A stretch of 64,000 nt of DNA from Kamptonema formosum PCC 10802. GTDB taxonomy: Bacteria; Cyanobacteriota; Cyanobacteriia; Cyanobacteriales; Oscillatoriaceae. Made by a program: the position numbers and the translations under genes. Within the stretch, counting starts at the first letter, position 1. Every line of letters starts with the position of its first letter. This document shows, piece by piece, positions 54,847 to 63,812 of this stretch. The notes under the pieces were generated by a model, which had not been told where the DNA came from, searched no databases, and saw nothing but the letters and a program-made list of their open reading frames with translations. The DNA lies in assembly GCF_000332335.1 (NCBI RefSeq), contig NZ_KB235948.1, positions 3,737,646 through 3,801,645 on the forward strand, in the 5' to 3' direction.

Positions 54847-55017
54847 CTGTCCCAACCTTTGATGCCGTAAGGCGTTGAGCACGGATTTGAACCCCTTGCC
54901 TCTGCGGTGCCCGACATACCTTTGATGCCGTAAGGCGTTGAGCACCCTAGCAAAAACCCCGGCCACGATGCCAGGGTTTTGCTGTCCCAACCTTTGATGC
55001 CGTAAGGCGTTGAGCAC
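54847..55017 (-). CRISPR. Short CRISPR-like array, three 36-base repeats, no cas genes
   Basis: Repeats at 54847-54882, 54910-54945 and 54982-55017; the first and third are identical, the middle differs only in its first nine bases. All share GATGCCGTAAGGCGTTGAG with an internal GCC/GGC hairpin. Spacers are 27 and 36 bases. The orientation is uncertain. The first spacer is a tRNA-like sequence (see findings). No cas gene is in the window, and the array could be a decayed remnant or another repeat type. Confidence 0.6.
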
Positions 55018-55042
55018 AGCACAGCACAGCACAGCACAGCAC
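55013..55042 (+). repeat. Pentanucleotide microsatellite (AGCAC)6
   Basis: Six AGCAC units, the first being the last five bases of the third CRISPR-like repeat, so the repeat end has been expanded by slippage. Confidence 0.9.
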
Positions 55043-55140
55043 AAACTCTGAGTGGAGCGCGCTCTCGTGGCTAGGTACTGGACACAAACGGGGCGCTCAC
55101 TCAAAAGTGCCCTTCCGAGATGGCCGGCACCTTTGGCTGT

Positions 55141-55310
55141 TATAGCAGCAGTCATATTGGTTAGGACACTAATGGCATGGCGTATGGGGCATGGCGCATG
55201 GGGCATGGCGCATGGGGAAGACTCACAGCTTTTTGCGATGATGCCCAATGCCCAATGCCCAATGCCCAATGCCCAATGCCCACGTCCTAATCTAAGTGCA
55301 TACTGCTATA
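55141..55310. mobile_element. MITE-like element filled with heptamers
   Basis: Left end TATAGCAGCAGTCATATTGG, right end reverse-complementing to TATAGCAGTATGCACTTAG, then GTCCTAA. The interior is GCGCATGGGGCATGG runs and (CCCAATG)n heptamers. No coding capacity. Confidence 0.65.
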
Positions 55311-55391
55311 CCTGTCTGAGCTAATCTGAGCCGGCTTTCCCGAGTGCTAGCGTAACCGCTCTGCCAAGATTCAGCCTAAAGGAACAGGAAA

Positions 55392-55994
55392 ATGAATCAA
55401 AAGATTTGTCAGGGGTGCGGTCAATCCTTTCCCGCAACTTTGGAGTTTTTTTTCCGAGATCCCAAGGGTCGTGAGGGCTTGAAAAGCCGATGCAAAACTT
55501 GTCTCTACGCCCAGAGAAACCGCCAAAGGAAAGAAAACCCTCAGAAGCAGAGGGAACGATGGCGGGCTTATTACCTCAAGAACAGAGAGCGGCTTAAAGA
55601 TAAATGGAGGAAATGGGAAAGAACTCATCCAGAGAAAGCCAAAGCACTTGCCTTGGACTGGGAGAAGCGCTGCCAAGGGAAAAAGAGGGCGAAAGATGCC
55701 AGGAGACGAGCTGCTGCACTCAATTGCTGTCCGTCTTGGGCTAACCACCAAGCGATAGAAGAGATTTACCAGCAAGCTTGCATCCTGACTGAGGAGACTG
55801 GAATCCTCCACGTAGTAGACCACATCATTCCATTCAAACACAAGTATGTTTGCGGGTTGCATGTCGAGTCGAATCTGCGCATCGTGACTGGGTTGGATAA
55901 TCTCAAAAAATTTAATCATTTTATCCCCTATACAGAGGACTCAGAAGGCAACAGAGTCTACCACCGATGGCCGACTGACAGGAGACGCCGGTAA
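55392..55994 (+). CDS. HNH endonuclease-like protein with N-terminal zinc knuckle
   Basis: 200 residues. The N-terminal zinc finger CQGC...CKTC (9-36) is followed by a highly basic helical middle (about 38-115), then the HNH-type core VVDHIIPFKHKYVCGLHVES plus NLRIVTGLDNLKKFNHF. The layout resembles free-standing HNH nucleases of phages and introns. It stands alone beside repeats, the tRNA gene and the CRISPR-like array, suggesting arrival on a mobile segment. No intron or phage genes are seen. Base composition is AT-richer than its neighbours. Confidence 0.85.
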   Translation: MNQKICQGCGQSFPATLEFFFRDPKGREGLKSRCKTCLYAQRNRQRKENPQKQRERWRAYYLKNRERLKDKWRKWERTHPEKAKALALDWEKRCQGKKRAKDARRRAAALNCCPSWANHQAIEEIYQQACILTEETGILHVVDHIIPFKHKYVCGLHVESNLRIVTGLDNLKKFNHFIPYTEDSEGNRVYHRWPTDRRRR

Positions 55995-56846
55995 CAGGAC
56001 ACCGGCTTTCTCTTCAAGCGACACCAAGAAACCCGGTTTCTCTGACCTTCAGGGGGGTGTCGAATGCAAACCCTACTGGCGGAGTTCGGAAGTGCGGAAA
56101 TCTTTGGCCGGTTAATACCGGCTTCTACTATTGTGGGAAAAGGGGCAAAAGGAAAGGGTTGATAGGGTTTTTCATATTAGTGAGGTGCTGAGAAAGCTGG
56201 TTGCTTTAAGAAACCGGCTTTCTTATGCGCACTTCATCTAACTGAAACCATCTATAGAAATGCGACATGTCGCGTTTGGGTGGGGGGAGAAAAGCAATTT
56301 TAAATTTTTATCACCGGCAGCCCCCAAGCGCACCGGCATGCTGGAGTCGCCCACCGGCGCTCCCCCCTGCAAAGCTGGCCAGGTCAAGAGTGATCTAGAA
56401 TACAAAAATACAATTCCCCCGCCTTTTCCCCCAAAACCGGCATCATCCCTGCCTCTCACCAGCGCCGCCGGCACACATCCCAAAGAATTGTAACAAAAAG
56501 ACCCGCTTCTTGGAGAGGGCAGGGGGCTGAGAGCTTTTACTCAACGGGCTCGGAAGCCCTGAATTCAACATTCCCAGCAAAAAACCTTTCCCTCACAGGA
56601 TCGTTAAGTTTTCGTTACCTTTGGCTCAGCCTTCAGTCAAGATATCCCTCTTTTTATTAAGCCAGTTGTAAATCTTGTTTCAGATTGTGTTTTCTTACCG
56701 CCGATTCCTCCAAATTCAGCTATGGTGGAAAGAGAACGGAATCATTAAGTAAATCTAAAGGCCGATTTTGGCGGTCTGGCAACTTGCGGCCCGTCGGGAC
56801 CGGCACCCCACCATCCCCGGAAAGGGGAGTAACGCTAGGAGGTTGT
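55995..56846. other. Intergenic region with repeats
   Basis: 852 bases holding an isolated AGAAACCCGG core at 56027, the full element at 56180, a GCGACATGTCGC palindrome at 56262 and an AT-rich promoter-like stretch near 56590-56700. No convincing gene. Confidence 0.55.
56180..56256 (+). repeat. Diverged AGAAACCCGG hairpin element
   Basis: GTGAGGTGCTGAGAAAGC...AAGAAACCGGCTTTC then GCGCACTTCATCTAACTG. Changes on both hairpin arms mostly keep pairing, hinting that structure, or homogenisation of both arms, is maintained. Confidence 0.75.
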
Positions 56847-57077
56847 ATGACTCCCTCAATGCTGCGCCAGCTCTGGATCTTGATTGAAACTACCCAAGCG
56901 AACATGCTGTTAAACCTGGATGATGACAGCTTGGAGCAGTGGTTGCTCAAGCAGTTCAACCAAAAGCGCTCGCTCAATCCAGATGAAGCCTGCGTCCTCA
57001 ACGCTTATATCCGCTCTAAGCTCTCACTGATCCGCGACTTGGCTCAGGAGCGCCAACTGACAGAACTTTTCGGATAG
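56847..57077 (+). CDS. Small conserved-looking cytosolic protein
   Basis: 76 residues from the ATG at 56847, directly behind AGGAGGTTGT, a strong ribosome-binding site; the longer upstream frame from 56685 has no such signal. Helical and acidic in the middle (NLDDDSLEQWLLKQF), ending in YIRSKLSLIRDLAQERQ. This resembles short helical proteins common in cyanobacteria, but I cannot name the family. Confidence 0.75.
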   Translation: MTPSMLRQLWILIETTQANMLLNLDDDSLEQWLLKQFNQKRSLNPDEACVLNAYIRSKLSLIRDLAQERQLTELFG

Positions 57078-57226
57078 GGCTTTTCTGAACACTCGATCCC
57101 ATTGGGCGCGGAACCGCCCCCGAACCCTCGCTTCCAGAGCCCATCTGGCGCTGGCAACAATCGATTTGCCGCCACCGGCACCGCCGCCGCCAGCCTGGGA
57201 GCTAAACGGCCCTATTTGCCGTGGCC

Positions 57227-57739
57227 TTACTGGGGTTCGGCTTTTTCCACAGAGGCATCGCCCGGTCCCAAGGTCAGGCTCAGTGGGGTGCGGGAGGGGT
57301 GCGCTTTGGCCACCAGCCGGTAGACTTGATAGTTTGTCGGCAGGGTGACGGTTTGCCCGTCTTCAAGATAAATCAGTCGGTAATCCACTGTTTTCAACAG
57401 CTGTGGGGAACTGGCTTTTTCTAGGGGCTTCTGGAGCCGTTTTTCCATTTCAGCGAGTGCTGGGCGCGGCGGCAGCGCAGGCCACCACAACCCCTTGTCG
57501 TCAGGGCCGGTGACCGCTCCTTCTGGCTTCTGGCCATTGCGATTCAGCAAGGAAGTGGAGGCAAAGCTTTCCACCCGAGGCATTTTCTCGCCGGCGGGGC
57601 TGAGCGAGTATTCGACTTGCCAAGTATATTTTACTAGCGCCGTGGCTTCATAGCTGTCCGTCGTGACGGTGTTGCAGCCGGTGAGGCCGGCTGCCAGAGA
57701 CATTCCAGCTAGAATTGAGACTAGCTGGCCAATTCGCAT
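57227..57739 (-). CDS. Putative lipoprotein of unknown function
   Basis: 170 residues from the ATG at 57739 (57769 is an alternative). Signal peptide RIGQLVSILAGMSLAAGL followed by lipobox LTGC. The mature part is Pro- and Asn-rich with a WWPALPPRPALAEMEKRL segment; no known domain recognised. Divergent from the NodB-type deacetylase gene (58012), so a shared envelope role is possible but only by position. Confidence 0.75.
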   Translation of the reverse strand: MRIGQLVSILAGMSLAAGLTGCNTVTTDSYEATALVKYTWQVEYSLSPAGEKMPRVESFASTSLLNRNGQKPEGAVTGPDDKGLWWPALPPRPALAEMEKRLQKPLEKASSPQLLKTVDYRLIYLEDGQTVTLPTNYQVYRLVAKAHPSRTPLSLTLGPGDASVEKAEPQ

Positions 57740-58011
57740 AGGGTGAAAATCGCAACGGTTAGCGCTCATTTATCTATTTCTGCCCAATCAATTTATCTAA
57801 ACATCGCGCTTTGCGCTTTGGCCAAGTGCCTGAATCAGCCGGTCGCTGACAGGCTGCCGCTCTATATTGAATGCCTGCAGGTTATAGTGGGAGGCGGATT
57901 CTGCCGCATGTGTCTCCCTTAAGGAGCCTGGGAACTCGGACAGGAGGATGGATTCCCACAAGGCGCGGGGACGGGGACGGGAGAAAAGTATTCAGTCGGA
58001 GGTGAGACATA

Positions 58012-58698
58012 GTGCAATTCGCGCCGCTATATCCCATTGTGTATCAAATTCTCAAACCGGCCTTTTCCAAGTGCCTGTGGGCTGGCGATGAAACATCTCG
58101 GGCCATCGCGCTCACCTTTGATGATGGCCCGCACCCGCAGCACACGCCCCAACTGCTGGAAGTTTTAGACCGCTACGGGGTTCAGGCCAGTTTCTTTTGG
58201 CTGGGCGTCTGCGTTGAGCGATCCCCGGCAGTGGCCAAAGAAGCCTGCCGGCGGGGGCACTGGATTGGGCTGCACGGGTGGACGCACCGCTCGTTTCCCT
58301 GCCTTGCCGGTGAGGAACTCAAGCAAAGTCTGGAACGAACCCAAGCTGCGATTGCCGGTGCCTGCCAGCTGGACTTAGAATATGTGCGGCAGCACGTTCG
58401 AGACGTGCGACCTCCCAACGGATTCTTCACCCCCCAGACCTTGCGCTGGCTGCAGGAGTGGGACTACCGTCCTGTGATGTGGAGCGTCGTGCCCGAAGAC
58501 TGGGTGCGCCCGGGGGTGCCGGTGGTGGTGCGGCGGGTGATGCAGCAAGTGAAACCGGGCTCCCTAATTGTTTTGCACGACGGCTACGTTGGGGGAGAAG
58601 ACGCAGCCGAGACAGCCGCCGAGCTGATTCCCCAGCTGCTGGATCGAGGCTATAAATTTGTTAGCGTCAATCAACTTTGGCAGGCGGTTCAGTGCTGA
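58012..58698 (+). CDS. Polysaccharide deacetylase (NodB/CE4)
   Basis: 228 residues, GTG start at 58012 behind GGAGGTGAGAC. NodB motif 1 is TFDDGPHP (D37-D38), motif 2 H88-GWT-H92, then RPPNGFF with the catalytic Arg and WSVVPEDW. CE4 enzymes remove N-acetyl groups from peptidoglycan or exopolysaccharide in a metal-dependent reaction. There is no signal peptide, so a cytoplasmic or non-classical location is odd for this family; a short hydrophobic N-terminus (LYPIVYQILKPAF) could anchor it. Confidence 0.93.
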   Translation: MQFAPLYPIVYQILKPAFSKCLWAGDETSRAIALTFDDGPHPQHTPQLLEVLDRYGVQASFFWLGVCVERSPAVAKEACRRGHWIGLHGWTHRSFPCLAGEELKQSLERTQAAIAGACQLDLEYVRQHVRDVRPPNGFFTPQTLRWLQEWDYRPVMWSVVPEDWVRPGVPVVVRRVMQQVKPGSLIVLHDGYVGGEDAAETAAELIPQLLDRGYKFVSVNQLWQAVQC

Positions 58699-58724
58699 TA
58701 GGGGGTTGCCGGTGGATGAAGCGG

Positions 58725-58790
58725 GCGTCAGAAACCCGGTTTCTTTAAGAAACCGGGGTTCTCAGTACCTCACGAATATGAAAAACGCGA
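58725..58790 (-). repeat. AGAAACCCGG hairpin element, inverted
   Basis: Reverse-oriented copy with the hairpin, CAGTACCTCAC and ATGAAAAACGC, the complement of the left flank of other copies. It lies at the 3' end of the deacetylase gene and next to the pentapeptide gene's 3' end. Confidence 0.8.
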
Positions 58791-58802
58791 TCGACCGGCA
58801 CT

Positions 58803-59795
58803 TCAAGGGGCGCAAGTCGTGCCATCCGGCAGAGTTGCCCCAGTCAGAACCGCCTCGCGCCAGTCAGAGGCTTCCATCTGCGCCCCCCGCAGACTAGCGC
58901 CGGTCAAATCCGCTCCCTTTAACAGCGCCCAGTTTAATACAGCCTTCCACAAGTAGGCTCCCCGCAGCTGAGCTTTTCTCAGGTCGGCATTGGACAAATT
59001 GGCCAAATTCAGGTTAGCATTAGTCAAATCAGCCTCACTCAAGTCCGTGTCGCTCAGATTAGCCTTAGTCAGGTTCGCCTCACTCAGGTCAGCTTTTCTC
59101 AGCGAGGACCCGTTCAAATCTGCGGCTCGCAGATCGGCGGCTTTCAGGATGGCCACTCGCAGCTGGCAATCGCTGAGGTTGGCGGCACTCAGGTTGGCAC
59201 CGCTAAAGTTGGCTCCACTCAGTTTCGCCGAGCTGAAATTCACCCCGCTGAGATCGGCAGCACTCAGGTTGATTCCGTTTAAGTACGCCCCGCTCAATTG
59301 AATGCCATTGAGCAACGCCCCATCCAGTAGCGCCCCACTCAATCTGGCTCCATTCAGGTTCGCCCAACTCAAGTTGGCGTCTGTGAGGTTGGCACAGCGG
59401 AGATTGATGCCGCTGAGATTGGCTCCACAGAGGTTGACGCCCCGCAAATTGGCGCTGGAAAGGTTGACCGCCGCCAGCACAGCCCCACTGAGTTTGGCAC
59501 CGCTGAGATTTGCTCTCACCAGCCCGGCTCCGAGGAGGTTGGCTTTTGTCAGATCGGCGTCAGTCAGGGATACTTCCGAGAGCTTGGCATAACTGAGATC
59601 CGCTCCGTACAGGAAGGCACCACTCAAACAAGCGCCGGTGAGGAAAGCTCGACTCAGACAAGCCGATCCCAGAGATGCCCGACTCAGATTAATCCCACTC
59701 AGATTGGCGTGTTCTAGGTTCGCCCCGATCAGGTTGACTTCACTAAAATTTCTTTCGCCCGCAGCGTAACGCTGCAGCAGTTCATCAACATTCAT
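58803..59795 (-). CDS. Pentapeptide-repeat protein A
   Basis: 330 residues from the ATG at 59795 (GAGGTAAGTGAT precedes). A short N-terminal MNVDELLQRYAAGERNFSEV segment, then some 50 A(N/D)LSxA-type pentapeptides forming a right-handed quadrilateral beta-helix, ending in LPDGTTCAP. No signal peptide. Upstream in the same frame, at about 59835-59860, the peptide WDANELLSKIGE repeats the paralogue's start, so the N-terminal region was partly duplicated. Function unknown; some members bind gyrase or other proteins. Confidence 0.9.
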   Translation of the reverse strand: MNVDELLQRYAAGERNFSEVNLIGANLEHANLSGINLSRASLGSACLSRAFLTGACLSGAFLYGADLSYAKLSEVSLTDADLTKANLLGAGLVRANLSGAKLSGAVLAAVNLSSANLRGVNLCGANLSGINLRCANLTDANLSWANLNGARLSGALLDGALLNGIQLSGAYLNGINLSAADLSGVNFSSAKLSGANFSGANLSAANLSDCQLRVAILKAADLRAADLNGSSLRKADLSEANLTKANLSDTDLSEADLTNANLNLANLSNADLRKAQLRGAYLWKAVLNWALLKGADLTGASLRGAQMEASDWREAVLTGATLPDGTTCAP

Positions 59796-60489
59796 ATCAC
59801 TTACCTCACCAATTTTAGAGAGCAGCTCGTTCGCGTCCCACCGGCATGCCAGAAAAAGAGGTGGCGCATTCGGAAGCCCCGCCACGGCGGCGCTTCGGGG
59901 GCTTTGCAAGAGGCATAAAATTTTTGTCCGGCCTTTTTTGTGTGCTGCTTTCTGTTTATTAGGTCTTGCTTTTTAAAGGGAGGAGAATCCGGAAGATATC
60001 CCAACTAATCCGACTCGCACAGACAGTGCAGCCTCCCATGACACAACGCAACACTCTCCCAGTCAAGCGAGCGAAGTAGGGGAAGTTTTAGCAAGTTGAT
60101 TTTTCCTCAAGAAACCGCCATTTAGCGCCCTGAAAAGTGTGCGTCCCTGAGTGATCCAAGCGTGGCCACCAGCAACCCAGTGTGTTAAAGAAATCTGGTT
60201 TATAGAGTGCGATGTTAGCTTGTATAATTCTAAGTTAGAAGCGCCTGGGTGGCCGCTAGTTCTGCCGTGCCACCGGCACCAAACTGCCGGAGTGAAAAAA
60301 AATCGACAGGGCAGACAAGCGGGCACCTGAGGGCGCATCCAGAGATTTGAGATTTGAGATTGGAGATTTTAGAGGGAGTGGAATGTTTTCAATCTGAAAT
60401 CTCAAATCGGAAATTTCCAGAGAGCTGAAGCCTGGGGCTGCCCTTGGCCTTACTGTCACCGGCTCGCGAAGCGCAAAGGAGGTGCCGGT
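59796..60489. other. Gap between the two pentapeptide genes
   Basis: 694 bases. Contains a GAGATTTGAGATTGGAGATT run (60350-60370) and its inverted counterpart near 60392-60415. No gene seen; the DNA reads as the remains of a duplication plus repeats. Confidence 0.5.
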
Positions 60490-61329
60490 CTAATCGTGGG
60501 TTGTCCCATCCGGCATGATTGCCCCCTTGAGGTCGGCATCCCGGAGATTGACGCGATAGAGATTGGTGTCAATCAAAATAGCATCGCGCAGGTTAGCTCC
60601 CGTGAGATTTGACCAGCTCAGCTTGGCCCGGTGCAGGGTGGCCCCACTCAGGTTGACTTCCCGCAGCGTTGCCCAACTGGCGTTTGTCCCCCGCAGTTGC
60701 GCCTTGCTCAAATTGGCACCGGCCAGGTTGGCCCCACTCAGTTTGGCCTTGCTCAAATTAGCCGCTCTCAAGTCGGCCCCACTGAGATTGGCCCCATTGA
60801 GGATGGCATTGGTGAGGTTCGCCGACTCCAGTACCGCCCCACTCAAAATGGCAATGGTCAGGTTGACCGACTCTAAGTTGGCCCGACTCAGGTCGGCATC
60901 ACTCACAGAAGCGCGGCTGAAGTTGGCGTCGCTGAGGTTCGCCCAGCGCAGGTTGGCTTTCAGAAGTCTGGCTTCACTGCAGATCGCCTCAATCAGATTG
61001 GCTTGTTGAAAGCTCGCCTCACTTAAGTTGGCGCGACTCAAGTTAGCCTCAGTGAGGTTGGCTTTTTCTAAATTGCCTCGCGTTAGGTCCGCCCCAATCA
61101 GGTTTATCTCACTCAAGTTGGCCCCACTGAGATCGACCTCTTGCAGAGATGCCTCTCGCAGGTTGGCCCCGCGCAGCTTGGCTCCCGCCAGGCGAGCGCC
61201 CCGCAGGTCGGCATCCCGCATGTTGGCCCCAGTCAGGTCGATTCCTGGCAGGTTGGCTCCTACCAGATTTACCTCCCGAAAATCTCTCTCACCGGCAGCG
61301 TATCGCTCTAAAAGTTCGTTGGCATCCAT
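60490..61329 (-). CDS. Pentapeptide-repeat protein B
   Basis: 279 residues, starting MDANELLERYAAGERDFREV and ending MPDGTTHD, the same cap sequences as paralogue A. About 46 pentapeptides lie between. The shared caps with differing repeat number show a tandem gene duplication followed by repeat gain or loss. Cytosolic. Partner unknown. Confidence 0.9.
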   Translation of the reverse strand: MDANELLERYAAGERDFREVNLVGANLPGIDLTGANMRDADLRGARLAGAKLRGANLREASLQEVDLSGANLSEINLIGADLTRGNLEKANLTEANLSRANLSEASFQQANLIEAICSEARLLKANLRWANLSDANFSRASVSDADLSRANLESVNLTIAILSGAVLESANLTNAILNGANLSGADLRAANLSKAKLSGANLAGANLSKAQLRGTNASWATLREVNLSGATLHRAKLSWSNLTGANLRDAILIDTNLYRVNLRDADLKGAIMPDGTTHD

Positions 61330-61726
61330 GTCATCTGTCTCAATGCGCTATTACAGGTACGCAAGTCTAATCGTGGGCACTTCTATTTCACAGTCTCAAA
61401 GGACATAAAATTTTGGTTTTAATCTTTTGAGTCAGCCCAACTGCCGGCAGCACCCGGACAGCTGATTAAAATTGTCTCAAATTGACCCCACTCTGTTGGC
61501 ATAAAAAGCAGCTCAAAGGGGTATGATTAGTGAGACAGTCAAAAATAGCGGTCAGCGGTCGCCAGTCACAAGGTCAAAAAGTTACTGGTCAAACGCAAGA
61601 ACCATTGGGACCACGGGCGGACAGATTCGCCGCCGCCTCGGGCCGGCTGCTGAAGACCGGCACCTCTACCGGCACCTCGACCGGCGGACCGCTGATATTC
61701 AGATGCTTTCACGGGAAGGAACCAAG
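61330..61726. other. Upstream region of ilvD
   Basis: 397 bases. The ilvD frame stays open to 61523 but the extra residues show no conservation. No promoter boxes are clear. Confidence 0.5.
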
Positions 61727-63409
61727 ATGCCAGAGAATCTCAGAAGCTTTGCCGTCACCCAAGGCGTGCAGCGCTCGCCAAATCGGGCGATGCTGCGTGC
61801 CGTCGGTTTTGGGGACGGGGATTTCACTAAACCCATTGTTGGCATCGCGAATGGGTACAGCACGATTACGCCGTGCAATATGGGGATTAACGATCTGGCG
61901 AATCGGGCTGTTGCGGGCGCTGCCGGTGCCGGTGCCATGCCCCAGATGTTCGGCACGATTACCATCAGCGACGGCATATCGATGGGAACGGAGGGCATGA
62001 AGTATTCCCTGGTGTCGCGGGAAGTGATTGCTGATTCGATTGAAACGGTTTGCAATGGCCAGAGCATGGACGGCGTGCTGGCGATCGGCGGCTGCGACAA
62101 GAATATGCCAGGGGCGATGATTGCAATCGCGCGGATGAATATCCCTGCGATTTTTGTCTACGGCGGCACGATTAAACCGGGCCATCACAACGGGCGGGAC
62201 TTGACGGTGGTGAGCGCCTTTGAGGCGGTTGGGGAATACAGCGCTGGCAAGATTGACGATGCAGAGCTGATGGAGGTTGAGCGCAAGGCGTGTCCCGGTG
62301 CCGGTTCCTGCGGCGGCATGTACACAGCTAATACCATGTCTAGTGCCTTTGAGGCAATGGGGATGAGCCTGCCCTATTCCTCTACTATGGCAGCTGAGGA
62401 TGCGGAAAAAGCTGACAGCACAGAGAAATCGGCTTTTGTTTTGGTAGAGGCGATTCGCAACCAGATTCTGCCGCGCCAGATTCTGACTCGCAAGGCGTTT
62501 GAGAATGCGATTTCGGTGATTATGGCGGTGGGCGGCTCGACCAATGCGGTGCTCCACCTGCTGGCTATTGCCAACGCCGCCGGTGTTGAGCTGGCCCTCG
62601 ATGACTTTGAAGCGATTCGCGCTCGCGTGCCGGTGCTGTGCGACCTCAAGCCTTCGGGGCGCTATGTAGCAACTGATTTGCATAAAGCGGGCGGAATCCC
62701 TCAGGTGATGAAGATGTTGCTGGCTAAAAGTTTGCTGCACGGGGACGCCCTGACGGTAACTGGCAAAACAGTTGCGGAAGTGCTGGCGGACGTTCCAGAG
62801 GAGCCACCGGCAGGTCAGGATGTGATCCGCCCTTGGGACAGTCCGATGTACGCTCAGGGACACTTGGCGATCCTGCGGGGGAATCTGGCGGCGGAAGGTG
62901 CGGTGGCGAAAATCACCGGCATCAAAAATCCCCAAATTACCGGTCCGGCGCGGGTGTTTGAGTCGGAAGAGGACTGTTTGGCAGCGATTTTGGCCGGTGA
63001 GATAAAAGCCGGCGATGTGCTTGTTGTCCGCTACGAAGGGCCAAAAGGGGGCCCAGGGATGCGGGAAATGCTGGCTCCCACTTCGGCGATTATCGGTGCC
63101 GGTTTGGGGGATAAGGTGGGGCTGATTACTGATGGGCGCTTCTCTGGCGGCACTTACGGGATGGTTGTGGGCCACGTTGCGCCTGAGGCGGCTGTCGGCG
63201 GGACCATTGCTCTGGTTCAAGAAGGGGATATGATTACCATTGACGCCCACAACCGGCTGTTGCAGCTGCAGGTTGCGGATGAGGAGTTGCAGCGCCGCCG
63301 CGCCGGTTGGCAACCGCCTCAACCCCGGTATACGAAAGGGGTGCTGGCGAAATACGCCAAGTTGGTTTCTTCGAGCAGTGTTGGTGCGGTGACGGATTTG
63401 GCACTGTAG
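61727..63409 (+). CDS. ilvD: Dihydroxy-acid dehydratase
   Basis: 560 residues from the ATG at 61727, the family's usual length, with GGAAGGA upstream. The enzyme dehydrates 2,3-dihydroxy-isovalerate/3-methylvalerate in valine, isoleucine and leucine synthesis and uses an Fe-S cluster and Mg. Likely cluster cysteines are C50 (TPCNMG), C123 (GGCDKNMPG) and C195 ([12 protein letters not shown]). The C-terminal [20 protein letters not shown] signature is present. Monocistronic; tandem repeats follow. Confidence 0.97.
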   Translation: MPENLRSFAVTQGVQRSPNRAMLRAVGFGDGDFTKPIVGIANGYSTITPCNMGINDLANRAVAGAAGAGAMPQMFGTITISDGISMGTEGMKYSLVSREVIADSIETVCNGQSMDGVLAIGGCDKNMPGAMIAIARMNIPAIFVYGGTIKPGHHNGRDLTVVSAFEAVGEYSAGKIDDAELMEVERKACPGAGSCGGMYTANTMSSAFEAMGMSLPYSSTMAAEDAEKADSTEKSAFVLVEAIRNQILPRQILTRKAFENAISVIMAVGGSTNAVLHLLAIANAAGVELALDDFEAIRARVPVLCDLKPSGRYVATDLHKAGGIPQVMKMLLAKSLLHGDALTVTGKTVAEVLADVPEEPPAGQDVIRPWDSPMYAQGHLAILRGNLAAEGAVAKITGIKNPQITGPARVFESEEDCLAAILAGEIKAGDVLVVRYEGPKGGPGMREMLAPTSAIIGAGLGDKVGLITDGRFSGGTYGMVVGHVAPEAAVGGTIALVQEGDMITIDAHNRLLQLQVADEELQRRRAGWQPPQPRYTKGVLAKYAKLVSSSSVGAVTDLAL

Positions 63410-63504
63410 CCGGTGAGATGGACCCCACCCCCCAACCCCCTCCGCGCCTCTGCCGGCGGGGGGGAGTTTCTACCCAGCGATGGCGCGAAGAAACTCCACA
63501 CTTG

Positions 63505-63530
63505 TAGAGACGCGACATGTCGCGTCTCTA
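63505..63530. repeat. Perfect 26-base palindrome
   Basis: TAGAGACGCGACA followed by its exact complement. A shorter GCGACATGTCGC core recurs at 56262-56273. Confidence 0.9.
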
Positions 63531-63541
63531 AATATTTGACC

Positions 63542-63709
63542 GATGGACCTCAGAGCTCGGGCGATGGACCTCAGAGCTCGGGCGATGGACCTCAGAGCTC
63601 GACCGATGGAGCTCAGAGCTCGGACGATGGAGCTCAGAGCTCGGGCGATGGAGTTCAGAGCTCGGACGATGGAGCTCAGAGCTCGGACGATGGAGTTCAG
63701 AGCTCGGAC
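63542..63709. repeat. 21-bp tandem repeat, eight copies
   Basis: Unit GATGGACCTCAGAGCTCGGGC with a few base changes, period 21 from 63542 to 63709 and a ninth partial. Because 21 is a multiple of three, several frames on both strands stay open through it. Each unit carries a GAGCTC site. Confidence 0.93.
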
Positions 63710-63812
63710 GATGGCCCAAAAGACGGGTAGGAAGCTTAAGAGTTGATTAAGAAGAGTCTTTTTTAAGAGATTCCCCCTTGACACCGGCAGATTTTAAGTG
63801 TTAATCGGCAGA

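Noticed and set aside
61709..63322. 537-codon minus-strand frame
   Set aside because: Shadow of ilvD, which has all family signatures on the plus strand.
63413..63784. Overlapping frames across the 21-bp repeats on both strands
   Set aside because: Open only because the repeat length is divisible by three; no ribosome-binding site or conserved sequence.
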